NCBI RefSeq assembly: GCF_024628865.1 | Contig: NZ_CP102384.1 | Location: 879,001 to 943,000, forward strand | Direction of reading: 5' to 3' | Source: Sphingopyxis sp. DBS4 | GTDB lineage: Bacteria > Pseudomonadota > Alphaproteobacteria > Sphingomonadales > Sphingomonadaceae | Length of the DNA stretch: 64,000 nt | Shown: positions 29,170 to 38,039 of the stretch, piece after piece | How the letters are laid out: each line of letters begins with the position of its first letter | Position numbering within the stretch: position 1 is the first letter of the stretch | Made by a program: the position numbers and the translations under genes | The notes under the pieces: generated by a model | What the model saw: only the letters and a program-made list of their open reading frames with translations | What the model was told of the DNA's origin: nothing | Database searches by the model: none

Positions 29170-29246
29170 GTCATTCCCGCGAAAGCGGGAACCCAGAGCG
29201 CGTGTCGGCTGACCCCACACTGGGTTCCCGCTTTCGCGGGAATGAC
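29170..29246. repeat. Inverted hairpin pair, family A (27-bp perfect arms, 23-nt spacer)
   Basis: The arms 29170-29196 and 29220-29246 are perfect inverted copies. Each has the stem TTCCCGC/GCGGGAA around a GAAA loop. Compared with the arms of the GIY-YIG element, the stem differs by one base pair, changed on both sides (C-G to T-A). The spacer closely matches that of the 34331 copy. It lies 34 bp after the pirin stop and may also act as a terminator. Confidence 0.85.
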
Positions 29247-29363
29247 GAAGATGGGGGATGTCCGCTTCCCACCCCAAAAGTGGAGGAGCCGGGATCGTTG
29301 CCCCCTTGTCAGTAACCCCGCGCTCCGTCAGACAGTTTCGAAACGAAACCAAGGGAGCGATGC

Positions 29364-30287
29364 ATGAGCGGCGATTTCGAGCAGGTGCGGGTGAAGCTGG
29401 CGACCGGAGTCGAGCTCGACGTCGTCGACGTGGGGCCGCGCGATGCGCCGGTGCTGATCTTCCTCCACGGCTTTCCCGAATCGCATCGCACCTGGCGGTT
29501 TCAGTTGCCGCATTTTTCGGACCGCTATCGCTGCATCGCGCCCGATCAGCGCGGCTATCGCGGCTCGTCGAAGCCGCAGGAGGTCGATGCCTATACGCCC
29601 GACAAGCTGATCGCCGACATCTTCGCGCTCGCCGATGCGCTGGATGTTGGGGAGTTCACGATCGTCGGGCACGACTGGGGCGGGGCGATCGCGTGGGGTG
29701 TCGCGCTGGGCGGCCAGCCGGGCGGGCTGCATCCCGTATGGTCGGGTCGGGTCACCCGCGCGGTGATCGCCAACGCACCGCATCCCGCTATCTTCCAGCG
29801 CTTGCTCCTCACCAATGAAGAGCAGCGCGCGGCGAGCCAATATATCCGCACCTTCCGCGACCCGGCAAGCGACGCGATCATCGCGGAGCATGGCATTGCC
29901 GGCATTCTCGCGCACGCCTTTGCCGGGCGCGTCCCGAGCGGCGGCATCCAGCCGCCCGATGAAATCGCCCGGCTGCTGAAAGACTGGGAGGATCGCGACA
30001 CCTGCCGCGCGATGATCAACTGGTATCGCGCTTCGCCCGCGGTGGTCCCCGCGATGGACGAACCCTATGCTGCGCCGCCCGCCGCGCCCTTTCCGAAGCT
30101 GACGATCCCGACGCTGGTGATCTGGGCGCTCGACGACGTCGCCCTGCCCGCGTGCAACCTTGATGGGATGGACGAACTGGTGCCGCAATCGACGATCGTG
30201 AAGGTGCCCGGTTGCGGCCATTTCGTGCCGTGGGAAAAGCCCGACGCGGTCAACGCGGCGATGGATGATTTCCTCGCCGGCGGCTGA
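29364..30287 (+). CDS. Alpha/beta hydrolase, epoxide-hydrolase-like
   Basis: The 307-residue enzyme has the oxyanion motif FLHGFPESHRTW, APDQRGYRGSS, and a nucleophile elbow GHDWGGAIAW with Asp as nucleophile, as in epoxide hydrolases and haloalkane dehalogenases. A late Asp (WALDDVALP) and His (CGHFVPWEKP) complete the triad. The AAGGGAG ribosome site at 29351-29357 supports the start. It hydrolyses an epoxide or related ester of unknown identity. It is a single gene upstream of an AraC regulator that is about 200 bp away. Confidence 0.88.
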   Translation: MSGDFEQVRVKLATGVELDVVDVGPRDAPVLIFLHGFPESHRTWRFQLPHFSDRYRCIAPDQRGYRGSSKPQEVDAYTPDKLIADIFALADALDVGEFTIVGHDWGGAIAWGVALGGQPGGLHPVWSGRVTRAVIANAPHPAIFQRLLLTNEEQRAASQYIRTFRDPASDAIIAEHGIAGILAHAFAGRVPSGGIQPPDEIARLLKDWEDRDTCRAMINWYRASPAVVPAMDEPYAAPPAAPFPKLTIPTLVIWALDDVALPACNLDGMDELVPQSTIVKVPGCGHFVPWEKPDAVNAAMDDFLAGG

Positions 30288-30491
30288 AGCCGCTTCAAAA
30301 CAAACGGCTGAAATAGGAAGAAAAAGTTGGCAGGCGGCAGGGGTGCCGCCGCCTGCCGGGAGGGGTCGGTTCTGCGGGGTTGCCGCAATTGGTCAAAATC
30401 ATGCGCCCGCGTAGCCCGGGCGCGAGTTAACCATAAGTTTGGTCCTAGTTGCAGGCTTTCAGATTCTCCCGCCTCTGGCATATTCGTGCCC

Positions 30492-31265
30492 ATGAAAGTC
30501 GGCAGGCTCAGCGCGGTCACGACGGTCGACCGGATCGACGGCCCTTCCGATTGGACTATCGAGCGCGATGCCCATCTGCTCATTCTGCATGAGGCGGGAG
30601 GCTATCACTGGCTCGAAACCTGGCTCGACGGGCATCGCACTTCGCTCGGCGACCCGCTGCCGGGCGAGATGTGGTTTGTGCCCGCGGGCCATATCTATCG
30701 CGCCGCGGCCAAAGGGGGCGGGGTGCGGATCGTCGAGGTCGAAATACCGGCTGATATGCTGTCGGTTCCACCCGGCGCGCACCCGATCGCAGCCTATCAG
30801 GACCGGATGCTTGCCGGCCTCGTCCGCGAGATAGCCGAGGGAAAGCGGGCGGCAGCCGACGCGTTGCCGGTGCTGCTCGCCGAAACCTTCGCTCGCCGCA
30901 TCGCAAGGCCTGTTCCCGCCGCGATCGCCCGGCGCATCGACGACCTGATGGCGTCGATCCAGACTCAGCTCGAAATGCCGATCCCGGTCGAGGAGATGGC
31001 GGCGGAGGCGGGCATGTCGGTCAACAGCCTGATCAGCAATTTCGCGCGCGTGACGGGGCGGACACCGGCGCAATATGTGCTGCACCAGCGCTTGCGGCGC
31101 GCCTGCTGGTTCCTTGCCAACCGGCCGCTGTCGGTCGCCGAGATCGCCTTTGCCACCGGCTTTTCGAGCCATGCGCATCTCTGTGCTGCCTTTCGCCGCA
31201 AGCTTGCTATGTCCCCAGGGGAATGGCGCGATTTTGCGAGGGGGAGAGTCGATTGTGACGGCTAA
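30492..31265 (+). CDS. AraC family transcriptional regulator
   Basis: The 257-residue protein has an N-terminal ligand-type domain (MKVGRLSAVTTVDRIDG, with PLPGEMWFVPAGHIYRAA resembling a cupin barrel). The C-terminal AraC double helix-turn-helix is at about 155-250 (EEMAAEAGMSVNSLISNFAR, then EIAFATGFSSHAHLCAAFRR, MSPGEWRD). The ATG at 30492 is chosen from conserved domain length; an in-frame leader upstream is not conserved-looking. Its last 11 bases overlap the GTG start of the LtrA-like gene, so the two are coupled. Confidence 0.88.
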   Translation: MKVGRLSAVTTVDRIDGPSDWTIERDAHLLILHEAGGYHWLETWLDGHRTSLGDPLPGEMWFVPAGHIYRAAAKGGGVRIVEVEIPADMLSVPPGAHPIAAYQDRMLAGLVREIAEGKRAAADALPVLLAETFARRIARPVPAAIARRIDDLMASIQTQLEMPIPVEEMAAEAGMSVNSLISNFARVTGRTPAQYVLHQRLRRACWFLANRPLSVAEIAFATGFSSHAHLCAAFRRKLAMSPGEWRDFARGRVDCDG

Positions 31266-32475
31266 GGCGAAACTGTTCCGCGATCACGGCGGTCACGGCC
31301 ATGCGCCGGTCACCAATATCGAGCTTTTCTTCGACCTCGTCTTCGTCTTCGCGATTACCCAATTGTCGCATACATTGCTCCACCATCTGGGGTGGCTGGG
31401 GGCGCTGCAGACGCTGCTGCTGCTGTTCGCGGTCTGGTGGGTGTGGATCTACACCACCTGGGTCGCGAACTGGCTCGACCCCGAACGCGCGAATGTCCGG
31501 CTGATGCTGATCGTGCTGATGCTCGGCGGGCTCGTGCTGTCGAGTTCGATCCCCGGCGCTTTCGGCAAGAACGGCTGGCTGTTCGCCGCGGCCTATTGTT
31601 CGATGCAGATCGGCCGCTCGCTCTACATGGTCTGGGTCAGCTGGGGCGTCCATCCCGCACGGGCGCGCAGTTTCCTGCGGATCACTTTCTGGCTGCTGCT
31701 GTCGCTGCCGCTGTGGGTCGCCGGGGCATGTGCTGCGCCCGAACAGCGGTTGCTGTTTTGGGGCGCGGCGCTGCTGATCGATTATTCGGGGCCGGCGCTT
31801 TTCTATCCGACCCCGATCCTCGGGCGCTCGCAGGCGGGCGACTGGGACATTTCGGGGGCGCACATGGCCGAGCGCTGCGCGCTGTTCATCATCATCGCGC
31901 TGGGCGAGGGGGTGCTGATCACCGGCGCGACCTTTGCCGAACTGCCGCAGGACCGGCTCCACTGGTTCACTTTCGCGATCTGCTTCCTCGGGTCGGCGGC
32001 GCTCTGGTGGCTTTATTTCGACAGCGGCGCGAAGCGCGGCAGCGAGCGGATCGAGGCGAGCGACCAGGCGGGGCTGATCGCGCGCAACGCCTATACCTAT
32101 TGGCACATCGCGATCGTCGCGGGGCTCGTCGTCTCGGCGGTTGCCGACGAAATGCTGCTGATGCACCCGCAGGGGCATATCGAGCCCGGCCTGCTCGCGG
32201 TTTCGGTCGGCGGGCCGCTGCTGTTCCTGATCGGCAACATGGGGTTCAAGAAGGCGACGAACGATCGCCGCCTGCCGCCCTTTTCGCACATGATCGGCAG
32301 CGCCCTGCTGCTCGCCGCGGGCGCCGCGGCGTGGTTCGGCCATTGGCAGCCGATCGCGCTCGGCCTCGCGACCTTCGCGGCGCTCGTCTTCACCGCCGTC
32401 TGGGAGTGGGGCAGCTATCACGGCGGCTGGCAGCGCTGGGCGCCGTGGATCGAACGCTTCGACCGGAGCAAATAG
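31255..32475 (+). CDS. LtrA-like (low temperature requirement A) membrane protein
   Basis: Translation from the GTG at 31255 gives 406 residues. A GGGGGAGA ribosome site at 31241-31248 supports this start, which lies inside the end of the AraC gene. The protein starts with the LtrA-type signature VTNIELFFDLVFVFAITQLS and has about ten predicted membrane segments. A conserved-looking AERCALFIIIALGEGVLITG segment lies near its centre. The Listeria LtrA gene is linked to growth at low temperature; the molecular role is unknown. It may be controlled by the coupled AraC regulator. Confidence 0.85.
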   Translation: MTAKAKLFRDHGGHGHAPVTNIELFFDLVFVFAITQLSHTLLHHLGWLGALQTLLLLFAVWWVWIYTTWVANWLDPERANVRLMLIVLMLGGLVLSSSIPGAFGKNGWLFAAAYCSMQIGRSLYMVWVSWGVHPARARSFLRITFWLLLSLPLWVAGACAAPEQRLLFWGAALLIDYSGPALFYPTPILGRSQAGDWDISGAHMAERCALFIIIALGEGVLITGATFAELPQDRLHWFTFAICFLGSAALWWLYFDSGAKRGSERIEASDQAGLIARNAYTYWHIAIVAGLVVSAVADEMLLMHPQGHIEPGLLAVSVGGPLLFLIGNMGFKKATNDRRLPPFSHMIGSALLLAAGAAAWFGHWQPIALGLATFAALVFTAVWEWGSYHGGWQRWAPWIERFDRSK

Positions 32476-32498
32476 ACCGTTGGAAGGGGGACCAGCCC

Positions 32499-32750
32499 AT
32501 GCCGCATAGCGTCATCATGTTGATCGCAGGCCTCGCGCTGCTGATCGTGCTGCGCCTTCTCGTCCGCGACAAGGCGCGGGCGACGTGGGCCTTTCTGTTT
32601 CTGTGGCTCATTGTCTCGCTGGGCACTCTGTTCGTCGGCGTGCTGTCGGCGGGCTATGGCTGGGGCGAGGAGATGGTCGTCTGGCTGTTCGTCTTCGGCG
32701 TGCCCGCCGCGCTCGCCCTGACGGCCGCGCGCCTCAGTTCGCGGGATTGA
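32499..32750 (+). CDS. Small membrane protein of unknown function
   Basis: This 83-residue product is mostly three hydrophobic segments (IMLIAGLALLIVLRLLV, TWAFLFLWLIVSLGTLFVG, VVWLFVFGVPAALALTAA). GGAAGGGGG lies just upstream. It starts 23 bp after the LtrA-like gene, so is probably transcribed with it, and its end overlaps the convergent gene by 17 bp. No family was recognised. Confidence 0.6.
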   Translation: MPHSVIMLIAGLALLIVLRLLVRDKARATWAFLFLWLIVSLGTLFVGVLSAGYGWGEEMVVWLFVFGVPAALALTAARLSSRD

Positions 32751-33156
32751 TCAGGCAGCCGCTCGCCCCGGCATAGCGGGCGCTGCGCGATGCGAGCAGC
32801 GGCACGCTACCGGTGATGGTCCTGGTCGCCGCATCCTCGCTCAGCGATACCATTTCCATGCCGGGCTCGAAGTCGGTCTGGCAGCTTTCGAGGCTGCGCC
32901 CCTCGACATAGCGGCACGAGCAGCCGACCCGTGCGGCATAGGCCGACCCAAGTTCGGCCTGCGCCTTGAACGAGGGAAGCTTCCACACGAGGAACATTGC
33001 GAACAGGACCGCGAAACCAAGGGCCCACGGCATACAGCCACTCTGTTTGCCATCGCGCCGCTTGCCACCGCGCAGGTGTGGCGGCACCTCTGGCGGCGGC
33101 GTCTCGCCGGGCCGCTGGTCGACCGTTGCCGTTTCGGGTGGGTTGGTGTTACTCAC
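32734..33156 (-). CDS. Small membrane-anchored protein of unknown function
   Basis: From a GTG at 33156 the product has 140 residues: a Pro-rich N-terminus (RPGETPPPEVPP), one membrane helix (ALGFAVLFAMFLVWKLPSF) and a short cysteine-containing outer part (GCSCRYVEGRSLESC, SGCLINPAN end). A shorter start at 33033 is possible, as the GTG is only 9 bp from the divergent serine-hydrolase ATG. No family was recognised. The cysteines suggest a periplasmic or outer-face domain with disulfides. Confidence 0.55.
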   Translation of the reverse strand: MSNTNPPETATVDQRPGETPPPEVPPHLRGGKRRDGKQSGCMPWALGFAVLFAMFLVWKLPSFKAQAELGSAYAARVGCSCRYVEGRSLESCQTDFEPGMEMVSLSEDAATRTITGSVPLLASRSARYAGASGCLINPAN

Positions 33157-33165
33157 GGGATCGCC

Positions 33166-34290
33166 ATGATCACGAAAAAAGCCATGCTGGCAAGTGCCGC
33201 GCTGTTGCTGCTCGGCGGCTGGTCGCTTGCCGGGGCGGCAGGGCAATCCGGTACCCCGATCGGTGAGGCCCGGCCGGTCGACGCTTCGCCCGCGCTTCCC
33301 GCGCTCGATCCGACGATCCGGGCCAAGGCCGACGCGCTGTTTGCCGACGCCGACGATGTAGGTGAGACGCGCGCGCTGCTCGTGCTGCGCGACGGCGATC
33401 CGGTCTACGAACGCTATGGTCAGGGGTTCGACCGCAACTCGAAGCTGATCAGCTGGTCGATGGCGAAAAGCATCACCGTGGTGCTCGTCGGCTTCCTCGT
33501 CGCCGACGGGCAATTGTCGCTCGATGCCCCGGCACCGATCGCGGCGTGGCAGCGGACCGGCGATCCGCGCGGTGCGATCACGCTGCGCCACCTGCTGCAC
33601 ATGGCCTCGGGGCTCGAGCATGTCGAGACGGGCGACCCGGTGTGGAAGGGGGATACGGTCGAGATGCTGTTCGGCGGCGGCGCGGGCGATATGGCTGCTT
33701 TTGCCGAAGCCAAGCCCGCGGCCGCGAAGCCCGGCGAGATATTCAACTACAGCTCGGCGACCAGCGTCATCCTCGCCGATATCCTGGCGGACACGCTGAC
33801 CCCCTCGCAAAATCCCGAGGCGCGGCGCGACGCCGTGCGCGACTTCATCCAGGGGCGGCTGGTCGAACCGCTCGGCATGACCAGCCTGACCCCCGAGTTC
33901 GATGCCAAGGGCACGATGATCGGCGGCTCGATCATGCACGCGACCGCGCGCGACTATGCGAAGTTCGGCGAGTTCCTGCGCAACCATGGCGTCACGGGCG
34001 GTCAGCGCCTGCTGCCCGAGACGTGGATGCGCTTCATGCTGACCCCGTCGGAGGACGATCCGGGTTATGGCGGCCATATCTGGCTCAACCGCCGCCGTCC
34101 GCAGGGCGCCGATGTCGCGCTATGGCCCGACCGCGGTCCGAACGACCTTTTCGCCTGCATCGGGCATCAGGGGCAATATATCATCGTCTCGCCGTCGCAG
34201 CGGGTGACGATCGTGCGGCTGGGGATCACGAAGGACGATCAGTTTTCGGCGCTCAGGCGGCATCTGGCGGATTTGACGGCGGCGCTTTGA
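33166..34290 (+). CDS. Serine hydrolase, beta-lactamase (class C) family
   Basis: The 374-residue product has a signal peptide (MITKKAMLASAALLLLGG). The penicillin-binding/beta-lactamase fold shows the SxxK motif SMAKSIT near 100, a YSS tyrosine motif (FNYSSAT) near 190, and a late HQG (GHQGQY) in place of KTG. These are features of class C-like esterases and peptidases rather than true antibiotic-resistance enzymes. A role in cell-wall or ester turnover is likely. It starts 9 bp from the divergent small gene. Confidence 0.88.
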   Translation: MITKKAMLASAALLLLGGWSLAGAAGQSGTPIGEARPVDASPALPALDPTIRAKADALFADADDVGETRALLVLRDGDPVYERYGQGFDRNSKLISWSMAKSITVVLVGFLVADGQLSLDAPAPIAAWQRTGDPRGAITLRHLLHMASGLEHVETGDPVWKGDTVEMLFGGGAGDMAAFAEAKPAAAKPGEIFNYSSATSVILADILADTLTPSQNPEARRDAVRDFIQGRLVEPLGMTSLTPEFDAKGTMIGGSIMHATARDYAKFGEFLRNHGVTGGQRLLPETWMRFMLTPSEDDPGYGGHIWLNRRRPQGADVALWPDRGPNDLFACIGHQGQYIIVSPSQRVTIVRLGITKDDQFSALRRHLADLTAAL

Positions 34291-34330
34291 GGGCGCCCAT
34301 TGGGGCCGTCGCGACATTTGCGTCTTATAG

Positions 34331-34415
34331 CTTCGTCATTCCCGCGAAAGCGGGAACCCAGGGCGTGCGTCGGCTGACCCCACACTGGGTTCCCGCTTTC
34401 GCGGGAATGACGAAG
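34331..34415. repeat. Inverted hairpin pair, family A (31-bp arms, 23-nt spacer)
   Basis: The arms 34331-34361 and 34385-34415 are perfect inverted copies with the same TTCCCGC-GAAA-GCGGGAA hairpin as the pair at 29170. The spacer differs from that copy at only a few positions. It follows the serine hydrolase stop by 40 bp. Confidence 0.85.
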
Positions 34416-34444
34416 ATCGAGAACGCGACCTTCGCCCTTACACG

Positions 34445-35263
34445 CTACAGCAGAAATTCCCCCACCAGCGTCGTCACGCAGCGCCCCGTCAGTTCGACCC
34501 TGTCGCCGATCAGCCGACACCCCACATGCCCGCCGCGCGCGCTGGCCTGATAAGCGGCGAAGGCGTCGCGGCCGAGGCGGGTGGTCCAATAGGGCGTCAG
34601 CACGCTGTGTGCCGATCCGGTGACCGGGTCTTCGGGGATGCCGGCGCCGGGGGCGAAGGCGCGGCTGACGATGTCGGCGCCCGACGGATCGCCCCCACCG
34701 GGCGCGGTCGCGATATAAAGAATGTCGCCCTCGGACAGCGCAGCGAGATCGGGTGTCAGCGCGCGCACCTCCTCGGCGCTGTGATAGACGATCAGCGCAT
34801 AGCCGCCGTCGTGCCACAGCGTCTCGACGACGTCGCCGCCCATCGCGCGCGTGATGTCGGGCAGCGGTTTGGCGCTGGCGCGATAGGCGGGCAGTTCCAT
34901 GCGATAGCCTTCATCGTCGCCGTTCCGTGCGACCTGCAATATGCCGGCCTTGCGGGTGCGGAAGCGCATCTCGTTCCGCCATTGAGCGGCCGAGAGCAGC
35001 ACATGCCCGCTCGCCAGCGTCGCGTGGCCGCAAAGCGCGACCTCGATCGCCGGGGTGAACCAGCGCAGCTCATAATCGGCCTCGCCGCTCTCGTCGGGGA
35101 CGAGGAAGGCGGTTTCGGCGAGATTATTCTCCGCCGCCATCGCCTGCAGCACCTCGTCGCTCAGCCATTCATCGAGCGGCATTACCGCCGCCGGATTGCC
35201 GGTGAACGGCCGGTCGGCGAAGGCGTCGACGCGGGTGACCGGAAAGGAGTGGAGCGCGGTCAT
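34445..35263 (-). CDS. PhzF-family epimerase/isomerase
   Basis: The 272-residue product has the DapF-like double-barrel fold of the PhzF group. It begins [19 protein letters not shown] and carries the catalytic Glu in [11 protein letters not shown] and the [11 protein letters not shown] motif. The C-terminal half has [16 protein letters not shown]. No other phenazine genes are near, so the substrate is unknown. Its start overlaps the pdxH stop by 4 bp (ATGA). Confidence 0.9.
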   Translation of the reverse strand: MTALHSFPVTRVDAFADRPFTGNPAAVMPLDEWLSDEVLQAMAAENNLAETAFLVPDESGEADYELRWFTPAIEVALCGHATLASGHVLLSAAQWRNEMRFRTRKAGILQVARNGDDEGYRMELPAYRASAKPLPDITRAMGGDVVETLWHDGGYALIVYHSAEEVRALTPDLAALSEGDILYIATAPGGGDPSGADIVSRAFAPGAGIPEDPVTGSAHSVLTPYWTTRLGRDAFAAYQASARGGHVGCRLIGDRVELTGRCVTTLVGEFLL

Positions 35264-35838
35264 GGATAGAGAAGCCCTTTCGTCCAGCCGTCGCCGTCGC
35301 GCACATACAGGTTGCGCTCGTGCAGGCGATGTTCGCGGTCCTGCCAGAACTCGATCCGCTCGGGCGTGACGCGCCAGCCTGACCAGCGCGGCGGGCGCGG
35401 CACGTCCTGTCCCGCGAAGCGCGCCTGCATTTCGGCGAAGCGCGCTTCGAAGGTCGCACGGTCGTCCAGCGGGCGCGACTGGTCGCTCGCCCAGGCGCCG
35501 AGCTGGCTGTCGCGGCTGCGCGTCGCGAAATAGGCGTCGGCGACGCTGTCCTCGACCGGCGCGACCGGCCCCTCGATACGGATCTGGCGGCGCAGCGACT
35601 TCCAGTGAAAGAGCAGGGCGACCTGCGGGTTCGCGGCGAGTTCGCTGCCCTTGCGGCTGTCGAGATTGGTATAGAAGATGAAGCCGTCCGGGCCATGCCC
35701 CTTCAGCAGCACCATGCGGACCGAGGGGCGGCCGTCGGGCGTCGCGGTCGCGAGTGCCATCGCATTGCCGTCATTGGGTTCGCTCGCGCGCGCTTCGGCG
35801 AGCCAGGCGTCGAACAGGGGAAAGGGATCGGTCGTCAT
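35260..35838 (-). CDS. pdxH: Pyridoxine/pyridoxamine 5'-phosphate oxidase
   Basis: PdxH oxidises pyridoxine or pyridoxamine 5'-phosphate to pyridoxal phosphate with FMN. The 192-residue product carries conserved [37 protein letters not shown] and the family's C-terminal [18 protein letters not shown]. Starts at 35862, 35850 and 35838 are all in frame; the last fits family length best, but no clear ribosome site decides it. It is coupled to the PhzF-like gene. Confidence 0.92.
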   Translation of the reverse strand: MTTDPFPLFDAWLAEARASEPNDGNAMALATATPDGRPSVRMVLLKGHGPDGFIFYTNLDSRKGSELAANPQVALLFHWKSLRRQIRIEGPVAPVEDSVADAYFATRSRDSQLGAWASDQSRPLDDRATFEARFAEMQARFAGQDVPRPPRWSGWRVTPERIEFWQDREHRLHERNLYVRDGDGWTKGLLYP

Positions 35839-35899
35839 GCGCGCGGTCATAATATGTGACATGCGGATGGTCGAGCGAAAGACATGTTTTCTTTAGTTC

Positions 35900-35925
35900 G
35901 TCACCCCGGACCAAGTCCGGTGTGA
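35900..35925. repeat. Hairpin repeat GTCACCCCGGAC type
   Basis: The stem CCGGAC (35906-35911) pairs with GTCCGG (35915-35920) within GTCACC...GGTGTGA. It lies in the 180-bp gap between pdxH and the divergent DnaJ-like gene. It resembles other GTCA-starting hairpins in the window, but the loop differs. Confidence 0.55.
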
Positions 35926-36020
35926 AGAGGGAAGTAGACTTGACCGTCTCGAATACCCGCACCACATCGCGCGCTCATCAGGCCTTCACGGCCAGACACT
36001 TATCGGGCTACAGAAGACAG

Positions 36021-36953
36021 ATGGCAGATCCCTATTCCACCCTCGGCGTCGCGAAAAGCGCGAGCGAAGCGGAGATCAAGTCCGCGTACCGCAAGCTCGC
36101 CAAGGAACTGCATCCCGACCGCAACAAGGACAAGCCGAACGCGGCGGAGAAATTCTCCGACGTCACCAAGGCCTATGACCTGCTGTCCGACAAGACGAAG
36201 CGCGCGCAATTCGACCGCGGCGAGATCGACGCCGACGGCAATCCTGCCATGCCCTTCGGCTTCGGCGGCGGGGGCGGCGGTTTTCGCGGCGACCCGCGCG
36301 GGCATCCGCAGGGCGGCTTCGGCGGCGACGGCGCCGATTTCGGCGATATTTTCGAGGGGCTGTTCGGCGGACGCGGCGGCGGTGGCGGCGGTCCGTTCGG
36401 CTTCGGCGGCGGCCGCCATGCGCCGCCGCCCTCAAAAGGTGCGAATGTCGCCTATCGCCTGTCGGTGTCCTTCGTCGACGCGGCGACGCAGGCGATGCAG
36501 CGGATCACGCTCGCCGACGGCAAGACGATCGACCTCAAGCTCCCCGCCGGAGTCGAGACCGGCACCCAGATGCGCCTCGCGGGCAAGGGACAGGCGGGAC
36601 CGGGCGGCAACGGCGACGGCATCGTCACGATCAGCGTCGGAGAACATCCCTTTTATGAGCGCGACGGCGACAACATCCGGCTCGACCTGCCGATCACGCT
36701 GAACGAGGCGGTCAAGGGGGCGAAGATCAAGGTGCCCACGGTCGACGGCCCGGTGATGCTGTCGATTCCCGCCGGCTCGACCTCGGGCAAGGTGATGCGG
36801 CTCAAGGGCAAGGGGTTCAGCCGCAAGGGCGGCGGTCGCGGCGACCAACTCGTGCGGCTGATGGTCGATATCCCCAAGGAGGATGCCGAGCTTGCCAGGC
36901 TGGTCGAGGGCTGGACCGACGGCCGCGCCGTGCGGGCGGACCTCGGCGTGTGA
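36021..36953 (+). CDS. DnaJ/CbpA-like co-chaperone (type II J protein)
   Basis: The 310-residue protein starts with a J domain (YSTLGVAKSASEAEIKSAYR, HPD in LHPDRNKDK). A Gly/Phe-rich linker follows (about 75-135), then the two C-terminal beta-barrel substrate domains (residues about 145-305). The zinc-finger region of classic DnaJ is absent, making it CbpA-like. It works with Hsp70 in protein folding. It is the first gene of the long plus-strand run; yihY starts 3 bp after its stop. Confidence 0.9.
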   Translation: MADPYSTLGVAKSASEAEIKSAYRKLAKELHPDRNKDKPNAAEKFSDVTKAYDLLSDKTKRAQFDRGEIDADGNPAMPFGFGGGGGGFRGDPRGHPQGGFGGDGADFGDIFEGLFGGRGGGGGGPFGFGGGRHAPPPSKGANVAYRLSVSFVDAATQAMQRITLADGKTIDLKLPAGVETGTQMRLAGKGQAGPGGNGDGIVTISVGEHPFYERDGDNIRLDLPITLNEAVKGAKIKVPTVDGPVMLSIPAGSTSGKVMRLKGKGFSRKGGGRGDQLVRLMVDIPKEDAELARLVEGWTDGRAVRADLGV

Positions 36954-36956
36954 TGC

Positions 36957-38039
36957 GTGGCTGAACCGAGCGAGAAAAAAGTGGCGGCCGCGCTCGAACG
37001 CGAAGTCGCCGCCGAGGTCGATCAGCTCTTCCTGGCCGAAGGCCATTCGCCGCATTCGCCCGAAGCGCGGGCCGAGCGCGCCAAGCGCGTCAAATTGCGC
37101 GCGCGGGCGCAAGGCGTCATCGAGCGCGGCCGCGAGACGCTGGGGCCGGGAACGCGCGTCTTCCGGGTGATGCGCCGGGTGCTCGTCGGCACCTACACCG
37201 ACGGCTTCATCCATGCGGGCAATCTCGCCTATCTCGCGCTGATCGCGCTGTTCCCCTTCTTCATCCTCGTCGCCGCCGTCGTCAGCCTGCTCGGCGGCAG
37301 CGCGGGGGGCGAGGCGGCGATCGAGGCGGTGTTCTCGGTCATGCCGCCGACCGTCGCCAAAGCGCTGGCGGGGCCGATTCGCGAGGTGATGGGCGCGCGC
37401 ACCGGCATTTTCCTGTGGCTCGGCGCGATCGTCGCGCTGTGGACGGTCGGCAGCTTCATCGAGACGATGCGCGATATATTGCGCCGCGCCTATGGCACCC
37501 ATTTCTCGCGCGGATTCTTCCACTATCGCCTGCTGTCGATCGGCATCATCACCGGCGCGGTCGTGCTGATGATCCTGTCGTTCAGCATGCAGGTGCTGAT
37601 CGTCGGTATCGAGCAATTCGTGACGCGCGTGCTGCCGTCCGCCTATCAGGCGGCGGGAACGGTCGCGCTGTCGCGCATCGTGTCGGCGGCGGGGCTGTTC
37701 CTCGCCATCTACATGCTCTTTTATTCGCTCACTCCGTCGAAATACCGCCGCCTCAAATGCCCCAAATGGCCGGGGGCGTTGTTCACGACTTTGTGGTGGG
37801 TCGCGGTCACGCTCGCGCTGCCGCCGCTGCTCGCCAGCCTGATGAGCTATGACGCGACCTACGGCAGCCTCGCCGGGGTGATGGTCGCGCTGTTCTTTTT
37901 CTATCTCGTCGGATTGGGTATGGTGATCGGTGCCGAACTCAACGCCGCACTCGTCGAGGTTGAGGATTTGGGACACGACGCTATTGGGCGCGTGGACGAC
38001 ATCATTGTCGAAGAGAAAAAGGCCGGAGAAACGGAATGA
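36957..38039 (+). CDS. YihY/BrkB-family inner-membrane protein
   Basis: The 360-residue product starts with GTG (VAEPSEKKVAAAL). A soluble N-terminal 80 residues is followed by a YihY/UPF0761 membrane domain of about six helices with a conserved-type DGFIHAGNLAYLALIALFPF entry segment and late LVGLGMVIGAELNAAL. The molecular role is unknown; it was once linked to RNase BN, later disproven. It is 3 bp downstream of the DnaJ-like gene and overlaps fabI by 4 bp (ATGA). Confidence 0.88.
   Translation: MAEPSEKKVAAALEREVAAEVDQLFLAEGHSPHSPEARAERAKRVKLRARAQGVIERGRETLGPGTRVFRVMRRVLVGTYTDGFIHAGNLAYLALIALFPFFILVAAVVSLLGGSAGGEAAIEAVFSVMPPTVAKALAGPIREVMGARTGIFLWLGAIVALWTVGSFIETMRDILRRAYGTHFSRGFFHYRLLSIGIITGAVVLMILSFSMQVLIVGIEQFVTRVLPSAYQAAGTVALSRIVSAAGLFLAIYMLFYSLTPSKYRRLKCPKWPGALFTTLWWVAVTLALPPLLASLMSYDATYGSLAGVMVALFFFYLVGLGMVIGAELNAALVEVEDLGHDAIGRVDDIIVEEKKAGETE

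Noticed and set aside
34445..35263. Phenazine biosynthesis locus
   Set aside because: Only a PhzF-like isomerase is present; it is coupled to pdxH and no other phz gene is near.
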